From assembly GCA_025809375.1 (NCBI GenBank), contig CP099514.1, positions 2,779,528 through 2,843,527 of the forward strand: a DNA stretch of 64,000 nt. The letters are read 5' to 3'. A model generated the notes under the pieces. That model ran no database searches. It saw only the letters and a list, made by a program, of their open reading frames with translations, and was not told the DNA's origin. Shown in pieces: positions 9,002-20,818 of this stretch (position 1 is its first letter; each line of letters begins with the position of its first letter). Both the position numbers and the translations under genes were made by a program. Origin of the DNA: Bacillus zhangzhouensis (GTDB lineage: Bacteria > Bacillota > Bacilli > Bacillales > Bacillaceae).

Positions 9002-9466
9002 TTATTCTCCCTGAGGATCTAACCGATAAGCAATTAGCTCAAAATCGGGTGTATACGTAAAAGTGCCATGCAGAAGTCCTTTTCCTTTAAGCATGAAATC
9101 AAGAATATGGGAATCTCCTGGAGCCATCGGCAAATGAGGCACATCTTTTATGTCATGCCATTTTAAAATGCCTTCCTCTGACTCTGTTACGTTTTTTCCG
9201 GTAAATGAATCTGCCATAAAGGTGAACATCATCCACTCTTGAACGATTTGATCACCTTCTTTTATGATAAAGGTAAAAACACCTTTCAGTTGCGGATTTA
9301 AAACATAAATACCTGTTTCTTCTCTATATTCTCGAACGACTGAATCTTTGACCGATTCTCCGCTTTCCATTTTGCCGCCCGGTGCTACCCACCAGCCCCG
9401 TCTTGGCTTTTGCAGCAAGAGAACTTGATCTTCGTGATGCAGCACACAATTGGTTACTCGTTGCAT
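9002..9466 (-). CDS. yvcI: Nudix hydrolase YvcI
   Basis: 154 residues with a canonical Nudix box at 31-53: Gly31, Glu37, Arg45-Glu46, Glu49-Glu50 and Gly52 in the GX5EX7REUXEEXGU pattern. The family hydrolyses nucleoside diphosphates linked to another group. The N-terminal half resembles the MutT/8-oxo-dGTPase branch, but the substrate cannot be told from sequence. First gene of the operon yvcI-rapZ-glmR-whiA-crh-yvcN. AGGTGA precedes the ATG. The promoter upstream carries a palindrome in its spacer. Confidence 0.9.
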   Translation of the reverse strand: MQRVTNCVLHHEDQVLLLQKPRRGWWVAPGGKMESGESVKDSVVREYREETGIYVLNPQLKGVFTFIIKEGDQIVQEWMMFTFMADSFTGKNVTESEEGILKWHDIKDVPHLPMAPGDSHILDFMLKGKGLLHGTFTYTPDFELIAYRLDPQGE

Positions 9467-9499
9467 CAGCTGTCACCTACTCTTTTATGTCTTTAACTT

Positions 9500-9528
9500 A
9501 TTATACAGGTTCAACCTGACTCCCACAA
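9500..9528 (-). promoter_or_regulatory. Promoter of the yvcI operon with a palindrome in the spacer
   Basis: On the minus strand TTGTGG (9523-9528), a 17-bp spacer and a perfect TATAAT (9500-9505). The spacer holds the perfect palindrome CAGGTT-C-AACCTG (9506-9518), which would let a dimeric regulator sit between the two promoter boxes. The regulator is unknown. Confidence 0.65.
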
Positions 9529-9670
9529 TGAACATGCCCGTTCTTCCCCGAAAACAGACTGGTTTTTGCTTGAATAATGTAACGTGCAATTTCTCTATTC
9601 TTTATTTTACAGCATCTTACGGTTCTCCATGCATCATTTGTGAACATCTCGTGAATTTCTGATTTTGGGC

Positions 9671-9702
9671 AAAAAAAAAGGACACGGATTTACATCCGTG
9701 CC
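9671..9702 (-). terminator. Terminator of trxB
   Basis: On the minus strand GGCACGGAT, loop GTAA, ATCCGTGTCC, then T9. It lies about 120 bases past the trxB stop codon, so the trxB transcript has a 3' untranslated tail. The rest of the 9467-9824 gap holds only the yvcI promoter. Confidence 0.85.
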
Positions 9703-9824
9703 AAACATGTATTCCTTATAAAAGGGGGTCAATTACTAGTTTTATCATATCGGATTATTATTTCACCCGTGTTACATTCCAGTTAAAAGCCCATGACGCT
9801 ATATTAAGGATTTACAACAGCCTT

Positions 9825-10802
<978 letters not shown>

Positions 10803-10939
10803 TCACATTTCTTATTAGAATACCCTTGGGTGATGCTTCCATTCATGACAGAGAGCATCATTTCCACTCTCAGCTTTTATTCCTTACCCATATCCTATTA
10901 AATCTGCGGGGAATAAGCGAATCATTTGCTCATATCTTC

Positions 10940-10980
10940 AAAAAAAGAAAAAGCTTCCTTAAACTGCTGTTTAAGGAAGC
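10940..10980 (-). terminator. Terminator of cwlO
   Basis: Perfect 12-bp stem GCTTCCTTAAAC (10953-10964) with GTTTAAGGAAGC (10969-10980). On the minus strand it is followed by T5-C-T7. Confidence 0.92.
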
Positions 10981-11009
10981 CTGTTTACGGTTATATAAAA
11001 AGTAATGAT

Positions 11010-12380
11010 TTATTCAACGACTCTTCTTACAACGCCATTGAAAGCTTTTTTCCAGTATACGTTGTTCATTGAGTCAACTGAAACACCGCGAGAGCTGTTA
11101 TCGTTCAAGAATGTACCGTTTCCTAAGTAAATACCAACGTGTCCATTTACTTTATACGTATCAAAGAATACAAGATCTCCGCGTTTCATGTCAGATGCAC
11201 TTACAGCTCTTCCTTTACCTACAAGTGTATCTGTTGTTGTACCGCCAACTGGTCCAAGATTGATGCCTGCTGATGCGAATGCCCAGCGAACAAATGAAGA
11301 ACAGTCAAAACGACGTGCGTCAATATCGGCTTGTGATCTGCCGCCGCCCCATTTATATGGAGATTGTCCAACAATGCTAGAACCTGTGCTGATTGCACCT
11401 TCGATTCCGCCTACATTACTGCTGACAGGTGATCCACCGCCAGAAGATGGCTTCTTGCTTGGTGAACTGCTGTTATTGTTGTGATTAGATGATCCACTGT
11501 TATTTGAAGACGGGCTGTTATCGTAATTTGAGCTGTTGTCTTCCGCTTGAACACTAGCTTGACGCTGCTGTTGTTGTCTTTGCGCTTTTGCTTTTTGAGC
11601 TGCTTCTCTCGCTTCTTTTTCAGCTTGTTTTTGTGCAGCGATTGTTGCGTCTTTTTCAGATGCAATGCTGTTAGCCTCACTGTTTAACTCGCTGATTTCA
11701 GAAAAAGCACTTCCTTTTTGCTTTTTCACTTGCTTGAATAGCTTGTCTTTTTCATCAAGCTGTTTATTCAAGTCTGATTGAAGCGTTTCAAGCTTTGCAA
11801 GTGTGTTTTGCACATTTTCAAGCTTTGTGTTTAATTCGTTTTCAGACTTTTGAAGCTCCGCTTTGTCTTTTTCCTGCTCTTTAATGATTTCACTGTCTGC
11901 GTTGATCAGTGTAGAAACTGCACCTGCACGGCTGATGAAATCGCTAAAGCTTTTTGCTCCTAATAATACATCTATGTATTTCGTAGAACCGCCGCTCTCT
12001 TGAAGGGCACGTACACGCTTTTTCAAGAATTTGTTTCTATCTTCAATACGTTTTTCTGTATCAGCAATTTCTTTTTTCAATGCTTTGATTTCTTTTTTTG
12101 TTTTTTCATTTTCTTTTTGTTTTTCTTCGATTTGATCACTTGTTTTTAAAGCTTTCTCGTCAATCTCTTTAAGCTTTAGTGCTAGTGCCTCTTGTTTTGC
12201 TTCAAGCTTTGAAAGCTCTTCTTTTTTCTTTTGAAGATTCTTGTCTACCTCAGATTTCTTGCTGTCTAGTTCTTGTTTCTTTTGCTCAAAGTTCTGTGCG
12301 TTTGCTTCATGTGTAAATGGAATAAATAAACCGCTCGCTCCGATCACCGAAGCTAAACCGAAAGTAATAAATTTTTTCAC
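11010..12380 (-). CDS. cwlO: DL-endopeptidase CwlO (NlpC/P60) with N-terminal coiled coil
   Basis: 456 residues from the GTG at 12380, which has AAAGGAGGA 8 bases upstream. In order: a signal peptide (cleavage near HEANAQN), a long coiled coil (~30-290) rich in Lys/Glu, a low-complexity Ser/Asn/Gly linker, and a C-terminal NlpC/P60 domain. The nucleophile is Cys360 (RFDCSSF) and the His is His414 (NGHVGIYLG). It cuts D-Glu-DAP bonds in peptidoglycan to allow elongation. In B. subtilis CwlO is switched on by FtsEX and transcribed under WalR. Its coiled-coil segment closely matches that of the M23 peptidase at 58188-59453. Confidence 0.95.
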   Translation of the reverse strand: MKKFITFGLASVIGASGLFIPFTHEANAQNFEQKKQELDSKKSEVDKNLQKKKEELSKLEAKQEALALKLKEIDEKALKTSDQIEEKQKENEKTKKEIKALKKEIADTEKRIEDRNKFLKKRVRALQESGGSTKYIDVLLGAKSFSDFISRAGAVSTLINADSEIIKEQEKDKAELQKSENELNTKLENVQNTLAKLETLQSDLNKQLDEKDKLFKQVKKQKGSAFSEISELNSEANSIASEKDATIAAQKQAEKEAREAAQKAKAQRQQQQRQASVQAEDNSSNYDNSPSSNNSGSSNHNNNSSSPSKKPSSGGGSPVSSNVGGIEGAISTGSSIVGQSPYKWGGGRSQADIDARRFDCSSFVRWAFASAGINLGPVGGTTTDTLVGKGRAVSASDMKRGDLVFFDTYKVNGHVGIYLGNGTFLNDNSSRGVSVDSMNNVYWKKAFNGVVRRVVE

Positions 12381-12620
12381 GAATAGTTCCTCCTTTGACA
12401 ATTTCCCAAGCGACATAGAAAGCAGCAAATTCTCTGCGACCAATCTATGCTCTCTATGTCTTTCTTCCTGATTGATCAGTCAGATGTTAACCAGATTGTT
12501 TCTATCACTAGGTGTTTCATTATGTATAGTAAAATATTTAAATATCTATCTTAGTTTTAATCCACGAGTTTCATTATACATGAGACATCGACAAAATGAG
12601 CTAATATTTTTATTACATTT
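12381..12620 (-). promoter_or_regulatory. cwlO promoter, WalR-like box and structured leader
   Basis: On the minus strand a perfect -10 TATAAT (12573-12578) has no good -35. Directly upstream of the -35 position is TGTAAT-N5-TATTAG (12601-12617), whose first half fits the WalR half-site TGTWAH and the second half only partly. The transcript would have a leader of about 185 nt. This can fold a hairpin just before the ribosome binding site, pairing 12448-12460 with 12412-12427 (GACATAGA with TCTATGTC). Confidence 0.55.
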
Positions 12621-12687
12621 ATGTTTCAAAAACATGTCGTGATTGTCATACTTCGCCAATTCCTTGCAAATTCCGCCTTTTTATCCA

Positions 12688-12717
12688 AGAAAAAAGCATG
12701 ACCTTTTCGGCCATGCT
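12688..12717 (-). terminator. Terminator of yvcD
   Basis: On the minus strand AGCATGGCC, a small A-rich loop, GGTCATGCT, then T6. It lies about 27 bases after the yvcD stop codon. Confidence 0.85.
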
Positions 12718-12743
12718 GGGATGTTCTAAATCTATTTACCTAT

Positions 12744-14204
12744 TTAATCGATTAACGTACAGATCACTCGTTCGTATTTAGTCAGTGTTTGAACACTGAT
12801 CTGAAAAGCGGACGCAACGTCTTTTTTGCTGACAGCTGATTCTTTTTGTTCATTTATCCATAGATAATAAGATGCTGCTGCCCAGGCAGGCGCATTTTTC
12901 TTATCAATACCAGAAGCACGTGCCTGTTGAATAATATGGAATAACCAAAAATAAGGCATATGGCTGTCAGGATGAACGGCTTCCTCCAGACTGGACGCCG
13001 CCTGTTTTGCAAAAACGGCATCTTCTGAAAAAGACTGTTCTTTCATTTCATCTTCATACAAAAGCAGTTCTATGAACTGCTGTTCAAAGGCCGTTTTTGC
13101 TGCGCGCGCATCAAGGACAGATTGCAGAACATCACGTTCTCCTTTTTGTTTGCTGACATAGTACGCAGTCAGCCGTTCCTCAATCGAAACCATTGGCTCA
13201 GCCACCTCAGGTTTATCCTGCCACGGCTTGATTTCATCTGCGTCGATATCTTCTTCGACCATCTTATCCCAAACCGTTTGGGCGAGCGTCTTGCGGCCTG
13301 TATGATAGGCTGCGCTTGCAAGCCAATATAAAAATGTACTATCCCCCTGAAAGCCTGTTTTGTATAAAGAATAAAGCCATTTAAAGGCCCATTCAAATTC
13401 TCCCACAAGGGCAAATGTTGCGCCAAGCTTATAACGCTGTTCACTTAGTATTGGATACACGTGCGTTAATTGCTCTGCTAACATGTTGACCTTCTCTTCT
13501 TCTTTTTCATAATGGTAGAAGACAAGCTGATTGCAAAGGGCATGCAGATTACCGGGATTTTCATGAAGGACCCGGTACAATATTTCTTTCGCCTGATGGA
13601 TTCGACCAGAATAAAAATAGGCCAAAGCGAGATTATTATACGCTGACCAAAATTCTGGATACTCAACAATCATCTGTTCCAGCATCTCAATGGCTTCATC
13701 GAGTCTGCCGCTTTCTAGCAAATGGTTGGCTTGATCCTGCTTCACAATCAGGTCATCCTGATCATAAGGAAAATCTTCGTCATCTTCGTCGCTCATATCG
13801 AGCAGGTCGAGGAGATCGTCATTTTCATCCGCAAATTCGCCGTTCTCTTCCAGCGCGGCATAAGCAGTAGCTGATTTATATGCCTCTTGAAACAGTCCGA
13901 GATTGGCATAATTATTGGCTTTAAAATAGTGGCACTCAGACATGTTTTCATCGATATGTTCAAGGATAAAATCAAGCAGTTCGTTTGATTGCTGGTAATG
14001 ACCCATTTCAGTATAAATAATGGCAAGCTGTGACAACATTTCTACATTTTCAGGCTCAAGTACGATGGCCCGCTGTATCAGCTTACTTGCCTTAGACAGA
14101 TTTCTTTCTCTATATGCTTTAAGACCTTTATGAAAAAAGTAATGCCCATCTTGAAAAAGCTGGACGACTTGTGTGTGATTATTTTGAGAAGTGTATTTAC
14201 TCAC
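12744..14204 (-). CDS. yvcD: TPR-repeat protein YvcD
   Basis: 486 residues from the GTG at 14204. GGAGGG lies 5 bases upstream; the longer reading frame from 14255 has no ribosome binding site. Several tetratricopeptide repeats are visible, for example AIVLEPENVEMLSQLAIIY, EYPEFWSAYNNLALAYFYSG and ENPGNLHALCNQLVFYHY. An acidic stretch (DEDDEDFPYDQDD) lies between the repeat groups. No enzymatic motif or signal peptide is seen, so it is probably a cytoplasmic scaffold of unknown role. An extended -10 (TG-T-TATACT, -10 at 14239-14244) lies just upstream. Confidence 0.85.
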   Translation of the reverse strand: MSKYTSQNNHTQVVQLFQDGHYFFHKGLKAYRERNLSKASKLIQRAIVLEPENVEMLSQLAIIYTEMGHYQQSNELLDFILEHIDENMSECHYFKANNYANLGLFQEAYKSATAYAALEENGEFADENDDLLDLLDMSDEDDEDFPYDQDDLIVKQDQANHLLESGRLDEAIEMLEQMIVEYPEFWSAYNNLALAYFYSGRIHQAKEILYRVLHENPGNLHALCNQLVFYHYEKEEEKVNMLAEQLTHVYPILSEQRYKLGATFALVGEFEWAFKWLYSLYKTGFQGDSTFLYWLASAAYHTGRKTLAQTVWDKMVEEDIDADEIKPWQDKPEVAEPMVSIEERLTAYYVSKQKGERDVLQSVLDARAAKTAFEQQFIELLLYEDEMKEQSFSEDAVFAKQAASSLEEAVHPDSHMPYFWLFHIIQQARASGIDKKNAPAWAAASYYLWINEQKESAVSKKDVASAFQISVQTLTKYERVICTLID

Positions 14205-14307
14205 CGATACCCTCCATTTCGAACAGTGTACCGTGTGTAGTATAACATACTTCACTAGTCGTCACATAGAACAAAAGGAAAGGAAGGATTTGTTTTTCAT
14301 TTAAAAA

Positions 14308-14334
14308 TAAAAAGCCTGGAGTATCCCGGCTTTT
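14308..14334 (-). terminator. Terminator of the histidine operon
   Basis: On the minus strand AAAAGCCGGGA, a short loop, TCC-A-GGCTTTTT, then a T/A-rich tail. It begins at the hisI stop codon. Confidence 0.75.
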
Positions 14335-14963
14335 CATTCACCTAGATGACGTTTTTTTAATACCTTTAATACATCATCAAGCGGCAATTGCTGTTCACGT
14401 AATAGCACAAGAAGATGATAGAGGAGGTCCGCTGTTTCCCATTTCAATTCTTCTTGATCCCGGTTTTTCGCTGCAATGATCACTTCGGACGCTTCTTCCC
14501 CTACTTTTTTCAGAATTTTATCGACCCCTTTTTCAAATAGATAAGTTGTATAAGCACCTTCTGGCATTTCCGCCTGACGCTTTGCTATGACCTGTTCAAG
14601 TTCATTTAATATCGCAAAACGATCTTGCTCTTCGCTTTGGCGCTTCCTGCCTTCTTCCGAAAAACAGCTATAGCTGCCAGTATGGCAGGCTGGACCGCTT
14701 GGCGCGACAAGGACAAGCAGAGCATCCTTGTCACAGTCATATCGAATAGACGTCACTTTCTGGGTATGGCAAGAGGTGGCGCCTTTGTGCCAAAGCTCGT
14801 TTCTCGACCGGCTATAAAACCATGTTTCACCTGTCTCCAGCGTTTTTTCATAGGATTCTTGATTCATATATGCCAGCGTCAATACTTCCTTACTTTGAGC
14901 ATCCTGTACAATCGCAGGAATCAGGCCTGCTTCATTAAAGGTTAATTCATTTGCCTGTTTCAT
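14334..14963 (-). CDS. hisI: Bifunctional phosphoribosyl-AMP cyclohydrolase / phosphoribosyl-ATP pyrophosphatase
   Basis: 209 residues in two fused domains. HisI (about 1-110) has the zinc/metal cysteines in [12 protein letters not shown] and the [14 protein letters not shown] motif. HisE (about 115-209) is a MazG-like pyrophosphatase with [15 protein letters not shown]. Together they perform steps 2 and 3 of histidine synthesis: PR-ATP to PR-AMP, then ring opening. Last gene of the operon; its start overlaps the hisF stop by four bases. Confidence 0.97.
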   Translation of the reverse strand: MKQANELTFNEAGLIPAIVQDAQSKEVLTLAYMNQESYEKTLETGETWFYSRSRNELWHKGATSCHTQKVTSIRYDCDKDALLVLVAPSGPACHTGSYSCFSEEGRKRQSEEQDRFAILNELEQVIAKRQAEMPEGAYTTYLFEKGVDKILKKVGEEASEVIIAAKNRDQEELKWETADLLYHLLVLLREQQLPLDDVLKVLKKRHLGE

Positions 14964-15718
14964 CTGACCTTCACCCCGTGTTCTCTCAAATATGTCTTCA
15001 CCTCTTGAATAGAGGTTTCTTTATAATGGAAAATGGAGGCTGCTAACGCTGCATCAGCTTCTCCTTTTGTAAAGACCTCCAGCATATGCCGGGCATTGCC
15101 AGCGCCGCCAGAAGCAATAACTGGCACAGTGACTGCCTGTGATACAAGCTTTGTCAATCGATGGTCAAAGCCTATCTTTTCACCATCAGCATCCATACTT
15201 GTCAGCAAAATCTCTCCTGCACCTCTCTGCACAGCTTCCTTCGCCCAGCCGCTGACCTCTAAATCTGTTTGACAGCGTCCTCCGTGTGTATAGACCATGT
15301 ATGCTTTTTTCTCTTCATTGTATTTTGCATCAATTGCCACAACGATACACTGGGAGCCAAAAAAGGCAGCGCCTTCTGAAATCAGTTCCGGTCTTAGCAC
15401 AGCTGCTGTGTTGACAGATACTTTGTCTGCACCCGCTCTTAATATACGCTTCATGTCATCAAGGTGGTTAATCCCGCCTCCCACCGTAAATGGTATAGCA
15501 AGAGTGGACGCGACTTGTTTGACCACATCCACCATCGTTTTCCGGCCTTCATGAGAAGCAGAAATATCAAGAAAGACGAGTTCATCCGCCCCTTCCTCAT
15601 CATAGATATGCGCTAATTCTACTGGATCACCAGCATCCTTTAAGCCCAGAAATTGCACCCCTTTGACAACACGCCCTTCCTTCACATCAAGACATGGGAT
15701 GATTCGTTTTGTCATCAT
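14960..15718 (-). CDS. hisF: Imidazole glycerol phosphate synthase, cyclase subunit HisF
   Basis: 252 residues, a (beta/alpha)8 barrel starting [18 protein letters not shown]. The catalytic Asp residues are in PCLDVKEG and [11 protein letters not shown], and the phosphate-binding sequence VIASGGAGN is present. It closes the imidazole ring using ammonia tunnelled from HisH, releasing IGP and AICAR. It overlaps hisA upstream and hisI downstream by four bases each, so translation is coupled. Confidence 0.97.
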   Translation of the reverse strand: MMTKRIIPCLDVKEGRVVKGVQFLGLKDAGDPVELAHIYDEEGADELVFLDISASHEGRKTMVDVVKQVASTLAIPFTVGGGINHLDDMKRILRAGADKVSVNTAAVLRPELISEGAAFFGSQCIVVAIDAKYNEEKKAYMVYTHGGRCQTDLEVSGWAKEAVQRGAGEILLTSMDADGEKIGFDHRLTKLVSQAVTVPVIASGGAGNARHMLEVFTKGEADAALAASIFHYKETSIQEVKTYLREHGVKVR

Positions 15719-16452
15719 ATGCGGTCAAGCCCTTCAAATGCTTCCGCTAAAGTAAACTGCTTCGTGTAAAGTGCTTTTCCAATAATCGCACCAGACACAC
15801 CAGACTGTTTTTGCGCTGACAGCTTTTGAAGATCAGCTACTGCGCTGACACCACCTGAAGCAATCACTTGTTTGCCGGTTGCTTCTGCTAACCGAACTGT
15901 GCTTTCCACATTAGGACCAGACAGCATGCCATCCATTTGAATATCGGTGAAAATAAAGACCTCTGCGCCTTCTTTTGCCAATTCTCTGCCAAGCTCCTCT
16001 GCCTTCACTTTTGACGTTTCAAGCCACCCTTCAGTCGATACAAAGCCATTTCGCGCATCAATGCCAATCGCTATTTTCTCTCCATATTGCGCCAGCATTT
16101 TTTTCACAAAGGCTGGGTTTGAAACAGCTGAGCTGCCGAGAATCACTCTATTTACGCCGCTACTTAAATAAAAGGCAACATCCTCTTCAGTCCGAATACC
16201 GCCGCCAATTTGCACCTTCACATCTAAGGAGGAAGCAATCGCCAGCACATGCTCATGATTGACACGTTTCCCTGCTTTTGCACCATCTAGATCGACAAGA
16301 TGAATCCATGTTGCTCCATCCTTCGCAAATTGCGCGGCCATGTCGAGGGGTGAATCTCCATAAATGGTTTCTTGATCATAATCTCCTTGCACAAGACGTA
16401 CACATTTGCCATTTCTCATATCAATCGCTGGATATAATGTAAACTCACTCAT
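15715..16452 (-). CDS. hisA: Phosphoribosylformimino-AICAR ribotide isomerase HisA
   Basis: 245 residues, a half-barrel duplication like HisF. The N-terminal catalytic Asp is in [15 protein letters not shown], a second Asp is in [14 protein letters not shown], and phosphate binding is at VIASGGVSA. It isomerises ProFAR to PRFAR, an Amadori rearrangement. Overlaps hisH and hisF by four bases. Confidence 0.97.
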   Translation of the reverse strand: MSEFTLYPAIDMRNGKCVRLVQGDYDQETIYGDSPLDMAAQFAKDGATWIHLVDLDGAKAGKRVNHEHVLAIASSLDVKVQIGGGIRTEEDVAFYLSSGVNRVILGSSAVSNPAFVKKMLAQYGEKIAIGIDARNGFVSTEGWLETSKVKAEELGRELAKEGAEVFIFTDIQMDGMLSGPNVESTVRLAEATGKQVIASGGVSAVADLQKLSAQKQSGVSGAIIGKALYTKQFTLAEAFEGLDRI

Positions 16453-17087
16453 TTGCTCACCCTCTGTTCGTTTGCTAATTGAATAAATTGTTTGAGCAGC
16501 GCCATTCCCGTTGTACTGCTTTTTTCAGGGTGAAACTGTGCACCAAGCACATTTCCCTTGCCAACAACAGCTGGTACTTGAACACCGTAGTCCGTGCTTG
16601 CTAATTGCTCATTTGGATTCATATCGCTCACATAATAAGAGTGAACAAAGTACGCAAATCCTTCCGGTACACCATCAAACAACGGGGAAGGCTGATGAAA
16701 TGTGAGCTTATTCCACCCCATATGAGGGATCTTCAGCCTTTGCCTGCCCTGATTACGATCCTTTAACAGAACGACACGCCCTTTTAACAGCCCCAATCCT
16801 TTTGTGCGTCCTGCCTCTTCGCTTTCTTCAAATAACAGTTGCATGCCAAGGCAAATGCCGAATAACAGCTTTCCTTCCTGAGCAACTTGGTGGATGAAGG
16901 CCTCAAGTCCTGTCTCTTTTAACAGCTGCATGGCATCACGAAACGAACCGACCCCGGGCAAAATATAAGCATCTGCTTTTTTCAGCTCCTCCACATCAGA
17001 GGAGACGATATAGCGGGCATCTGCTCGTTCCAGTGCTTTTGATACGCTGAACAAATTTCCCATTCCGTAATCAATGACTCCGATCAT
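16449..17087 (-). CDS. hisH: Imidazole glycerol phosphate synthase, glutaminase subunit HisH
   Basis: 212 residues, a class I glutamine amidotransferase. The nucleophile Cys is in [13 protein letters not shown], and the His and Glu are in [10 protein letters not shown]. It hydrolyses glutamine and passes ammonia to HisF. Its ATG overlaps the end of hisB by one base. Confidence 0.97.
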   Translation of the reverse strand: MIGVIDYGMGNLFSVSKALERADARYIVSSDVEELKKADAYILPGVGSFRDAMQLLKETGLEAFIHQVAQEGKLLFGICLGMQLLFEESEEAGRTKGLGLLKGRVVLLKDRNQGRQRLKIPHMGWNKLTFHQPSPLFDGVPEGFAYFVHSYYVSDMNPNEQLASTDYGVQVPAVVGKGNVLGAQFHPEKSSTTGMALLKQFIQLANEQRVSK

Positions 17088-17671
17088 TAGAGCATCCCCT
17101 TTGTCGAAGGAATTCCTTTCACACGTGGATCAATGGTTGTTGCTTCATCTAAGGCACGTGCCAACGCTTTAAAAATAGCTTCAATCATATGGTGTGTGTT
17201 GGTTCCGTAGTGAACAATGACATGAAGGTTGATCCGGGCTTCAAGTGCAAATTTCCACAGAAATTCATGTACCAGCTCTGTATCAAAGGTCCCAACCTTT
17301 TGACTGGGAAAGTCCGCTCTCATTTCCAAATGAGGACGATTGCTTAAGTCGACCACGACCTGAGCAAGTGTTTCATCCATTGGAACAAAGCTTGATCCGT
17401 ACCGCTTAATCCCTTTTTTATCGCCTAACGCTTCCTTAAACATTTGCCCAAGCACAATGCCGACATCTTCTGTTGTGTGGTGATCATCAACATCCGTATC
17501 TCCTTTCGCATCAATGGTCAAATTAAAGTGACCATGCTTCGTAAATAAATCAAGCATGTGCGTCATAAAAGGGATATCTGTTTGAATATCCGCTTTTCCT
17601 CCTCCATCAATTTCTAGCGCTAATGAAATGTTCGTTTCATTTGTTTTTCTAGCTGTTTCCGCCTGTCTCAT
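17087..17671 (-). CDS. hisB: Imidazoleglycerol-phosphate dehydratase HisB
   Basis: 194 residues, monofunctional as in Firmicutes with no phosphatase domain. The two manganese-binding repeats are [16 protein letters not shown] and [18 protein letters not shown]. It dehydrates IGP to imidazole acetol phosphate. Overlaps hisD by four bases. Confidence 0.97.
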   Translation of the reverse strand: MRQAETARKTNETNISLALEIDGGGKADIQTDIPFMTHMLDLFTKHGHFNLTIDAKGDTDVDDHHTTEDVGIVLGQMFKEALGDKKGIKRYGSSFVPMDETLAQVVVDLSNRPHLEMRADFPSQKVGTFDTELVHEFLWKFALEARINLHVIVHYGTNTHHMIEAIFKALARALDEATTIDPRVKGIPSTKGML

Positions 17672-18960
17672 GACGATTCCTCCCGCTTTCTCGCTTCAAT
17701 TGACCTTGCATGTGCTTCAAGCCCTTCTAATCTGGCAAAAGCCGCAATGCTTTCCATGTGTGTCTCAAAGGCCTCTTGACTATATGAAATAATGCTCGTT
17801 TTCTTTTGAAAATCAGTCACACCAAGCGGACTGGAGAATCGAGCTGTTCCGTTTGTTGGCAGCACATGATTCGGCCCTGCAAAATAATCGCCCACCGGCT
17901 CTGGACTATAACGTCCTAAGAAAATCGCCCCTGCATGCTTGATTTGACCAAGAAGTGATTCCGGATATGCTGTCAGCACCTCTAAATGCTCTGGCGCTAA
18001 TTGATTGATGACATCTACTGCACGATCGATTGATTCTGTCACGTAAATACGACCATGATCTTGTATAGATTGGGCTGCGATTGATTTTCTCGGCAACGTC
18101 TTCAGCTGCTTTCTGACTTCAGACTGCACGCTTTCAGCAAGTGTCTTAGACGGTGTCACCAAAATACTAGATGCCAGTGCATCATGCTCTGCCTGCGAAA
18201 GTAAATCCGCCGCTACCTCATGCGCGACTGCTGTTTCGTCTGCTAGAACGGCAATTTCACTTGGACCTGCAATCATATCAATATCTACTTGACCAAATAC
18301 TTCCCGCTTTGCCAGCGCTACATAAATGTTCCCTGGACCTGTGATTTTATCAACAGGCTTGATGCTGTCCGTTCCATAGGCAAGTGCCGCAACCGCCTGT
18401 GCTCCGCCCATTTTATACATTTCAGAAATACCAAGCTCCTTCGCCGCAGCCAAGACAGCGTCAGAGAGACGTCCATCTTTTCCAGGGGGGTTCACAAGAA
18501 CGATTCGTTCAACGCCAGCGACTAGCGCAGGAATCACATTCATTAATACGGATGATGGATAGGCAGCTGTTCCGCCGGGGACATACACACCTACCGCATC
18601 AAGCGGTGTCACCTTTTGACCAAGCATTGAGCCATCCTTTTGGTGATAAAACCAAGAGGTTGTCAGCTGACGCTCGTGGTATGTGCGAATATGCTTTATA
18701 GCCCCTTGGATAACCTGAACCATCTCTTTGTCCAAGCGGTCACAGGCTTTTGCCATTTCATCCTCTGTGACAAGCGAATTTTCAATCAACGCCCCGTCAA
18801 ATTGCTTTGTAAAAGATCGTACAGCTTCATCACCATTTGTTCTTACTTCCTGTATAATGCGCTGAACAGCCTGACGCTGCTCTTCTGATCCTGTATCTAA
18901 AGACCGTTTGAGTGAGAGAGTATGTATCTCACCTTCTTGTATGCAGGTGATGTTCATCAT
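17668..18960 (-). CDS. hisD: Histidinol dehydrogenase HisD
   Basis: 430 residues. The family signatures [14 protein letters not shown] and AEHLEVLTA are present, along with zinc-site residues near [12 protein letters not shown]. It carries out the last two steps, histidinol to histidinal to histidine, with two NAD+. Overlaps hisG and hisB. hisC, hisJ and hisN are not in this operon, as is normal for Bacillus. Confidence 0.97.
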   Translation of the reverse strand: MMNITCIQEGEIHTLSLKRSLDTGSEEQRQAVQRIIQEVRTNGDEAVRSFTKQFDGALIENSLVTEDEMAKACDRLDKEMVQVIQGAIKHIRTYHERQLTTSWFYHQKDGSMLGQKVTPLDAVGVYVPGGTAAYPSSVLMNVIPALVAGVERIVLVNPPGKDGRLSDAVLAAAKELGISEMYKMGGAQAVAALAYGTDSIKPVDKITGPGNIYVALAKREVFGQVDIDMIAGPSEIAVLADETAVAHEVAADLLSQAEHDALASSILVTPSKTLAESVQSEVRKQLKTLPRKSIAAQSIQDHGRIYVTESIDRAVDVINQLAPEHLEVLTAYPESLLGQIKHAGAIFLGRYSPEPVGDYFAGPNHVLPTNGTARFSSPLGVTDFQKKTSIISYSQEAFETHMESIAAFARLEGLEAHARSIEARKREESS

Positions 18961-19601
18961 GATTCCTCCCCTTCTTCTTCAATGATTCTTGCAAGACGCT
19001 GCGACATTTCATCGATCACCGTATCCTTCATCCTGTAGCTCACAGGATTGACAATAAAACGTGACGTGATATCACAAATATGCTCCGTTTCCACAAGTCC
19101 ATTTTCCTTTAGTGTTTGACCTGTAGAGACAATATCTACAATGCGATCGGCAAGCCCAACGAGCGGTGCTAATTCAATGGAGCCATTGAGCCTAATGATC
19201 TCCACCTGCTCCCCTTGCTCTCTAAAATAGGACGATGCGACATTTGGATACTTTGTTGCCACACGCGGTGCAACACCACCCCAGCTCGATTCTGGCAAGC
19301 CAGCAACAGCTAAATGACATTTACTGATATTTAAATCAAGCACTTCGTACACATCACGAGCTTCTTCAAGCATGACATCCTTCCCTGCAATGCCAACATC
19401 CGCCACACCGTGCTCTACGTAGGTGGGCACATCCATTGGCTTGGCTAAAATAAAGCGGAGGTTTTCTTCTGGTACATCAATGATTAATTTTCTTGAATCC
19501 TCGAATTCCTCTGGCAGCTGATACCCCGCCTGTCTTAACAGCCCTGCCGCTTCTTCAAATATCCGGCCCTTTGGCATCGCCATCGTCAACACTTTACCCA
19601 T
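18957..19601 (-). CDS. hisG: ATP phosphoribosyltransferase, short form HisG
   Basis: 214 residues, which is the short form lacking the C-terminal regulatory domain and therefore needing HisZ. The PRPP site is in LIGLAD-like and [16 protein letters not shown] sequence. It starts histidine synthesis by joining ATP and PRPP. The start overlaps the end of hisZ by eight bases. Confidence 0.97.
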   Translation of the reverse strand: MGKVLTMAMPKGRIFEEAAGLLRQAGYQLPEEFEDSRKLIIDVPEENLRFILAKPMDVPTYVEHGVADVGIAGKDVMLEEARDVYEVLDLNISKCHLAVAGLPESSWGGVAPRVATKYPNVASSYFREQGEQVEIIRLNGSIELAPLVGLADRIVDIVSTGQTLKENGLVETEHICDITSRFIVNPVSYRMKDTVIDEMSQRLARIIEEEGEES

Positions 19602-20769
19602 TACGCTCTTCCTTTCTAGCGCCGATAAAATAAGTCACCTGTTCAAATGCCTTGGTCATTTCGTCAATATTTTCAATCCCAGCTAAGTCTTGGAGGACGA
19701 TCTTTTTCCCTTTTGACCGCTCTTTTTCTGCAAAAGCAAAAGCTTCCAGTCTTTGTTCTTTACTAAAAATCACAGCCTCCTGCGGCTCAATGATTTCTTT
19801 TGCATCGAGCGCTTCAAGAAGACGGTCTAGTCGAAGTCCGAACCCTGTAGCTGGTGCGGGTGCATTAAAATGAGCAAGCAATTGATCATATCTACCGCCG
19901 CTTCCGATGACAGATCCAACATGATCTGCAAATACTTCAAACAAAATACCCGTATAATAGCTCATATGACTCACCATGCTTACATCTAAACGGATATATT
20001 CTGTACAGCCGTAATCTTCAAGTGTCTCCCAAAGCGACTTTAACTGCGTGAGCACCTCTTTTCCTTCTTGTGAAACGACGATTTCCTCTGCTCGCTCTAT
20101 GACGTCTTGGCCGCCTCTTAACTCTAAAAGCTGTAACAGCCTCGTTTTATCGATGGAGGAGAGCGGTAATTGCTTCACATGCTGACGGTATCCTACATAA
20201 TTCTTTTCATATAAGAAGCGGCGAAGGACGTTTGCACGCTCTGTATTTCCGAGTACATCGACAAATAACGTCTCTGCTAAAGCGACATGCCCGATCGCGA
20301 TTTTGAAGGACCTTAGCCCGGCATTTTTTAATGCACATACGGCAAGCGCGATGACTTCAGCGTCTGCACTAATCGAACCATCACCAATCAATTCAATTCC
20401 GACCTGCTCAAATTCTGACGGCCTTCCGCCTTCTCTTTCCTGGGCACGGAACACATTGGCTGCATACCCAATACGAAGCGGATACGCCTGTTCATGAAGT
20501 TTGGAAGCCGCTACTCTTGCAATCGGCCCTGTCATATCAGGTCTCAGTACAAGGGTTTGCCCATTCTGATCAAGAAGCTTAAAAAGCTGTGTATCAGTAA
20601 TCGCCGATTGCACACCGACTGTATCGTAAAATTCAAGCGTTGGAGTCTCCATCAAACGGAAACCCCAGCCATTCATGACCTCTGTTAAAAAATGTCTCAC
20701 TTTTTTCTTCGTCTCATACAATCCTGGTAATGAATCCCGCATACCATATGGTTTCTCAAACATAAACAT
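19594..20769 (-). CDS. hisZ: ATP phosphoribosyltransferase regulatory subunit HisZ
   Basis: 391 residues from the ATG at 20769 ([12 protein letters not shown]), with GGAGGT about 10 bases upstream. The reading frame could extend to 20790 but has no ribosome binding site there. It resembles class II histidyl-tRNA synthetase (motif 2 [18 protein letters not shown]) without tRNA-charging ability. It forms an octamer with short HisG and provides histidine feedback. First gene of the operon. Confidence 0.96.
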   Translation of the reverse strand: MFMFEKPYGMRDSLPGLYETKKKVRHFLTEVMNGWGFRLMETPTLEFYDTVGVQSAITDTQLFKLLDQNGQTLVLRPDMTGPIARVAASKLHEQAYPLRIGYAANVFRAQEREGGRPSEFEQVGIELIGDGSISADAEVIALAVCALKNAGLRSFKIAIGHVALAETLFVDVLGNTERANVLRRFLYEKNYVGYRQHVKQLPLSSIDKTRLLQLLELRGGQDVIERAEEIVVSQEGKEVLTQLKSLWETLEDYGCTEYIRLDVSMVSHMSYYTGILFEVFADHVGSVIGSGGRYDQLLAHFNAPAPATGFGLRLDRLLEALDAKEIIEPQEAVIFSKEQRLEAFAFAEKERSKGKKIVLQDLAGIENIDEMTKAFEQVTYFIGARKEERNG

Positions 20770-20818
20770 GTTCTTCCGCACCTCCAACACATGAAAACAA
20801 AAAATCCCAAATCCTTTA

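Noticed and set aside
11411..11680. 89-codon minus-strand frame with low-complexity Lys/Thr composition.
   Set aside because: Out-of-frame reading of the CwlO linker region.
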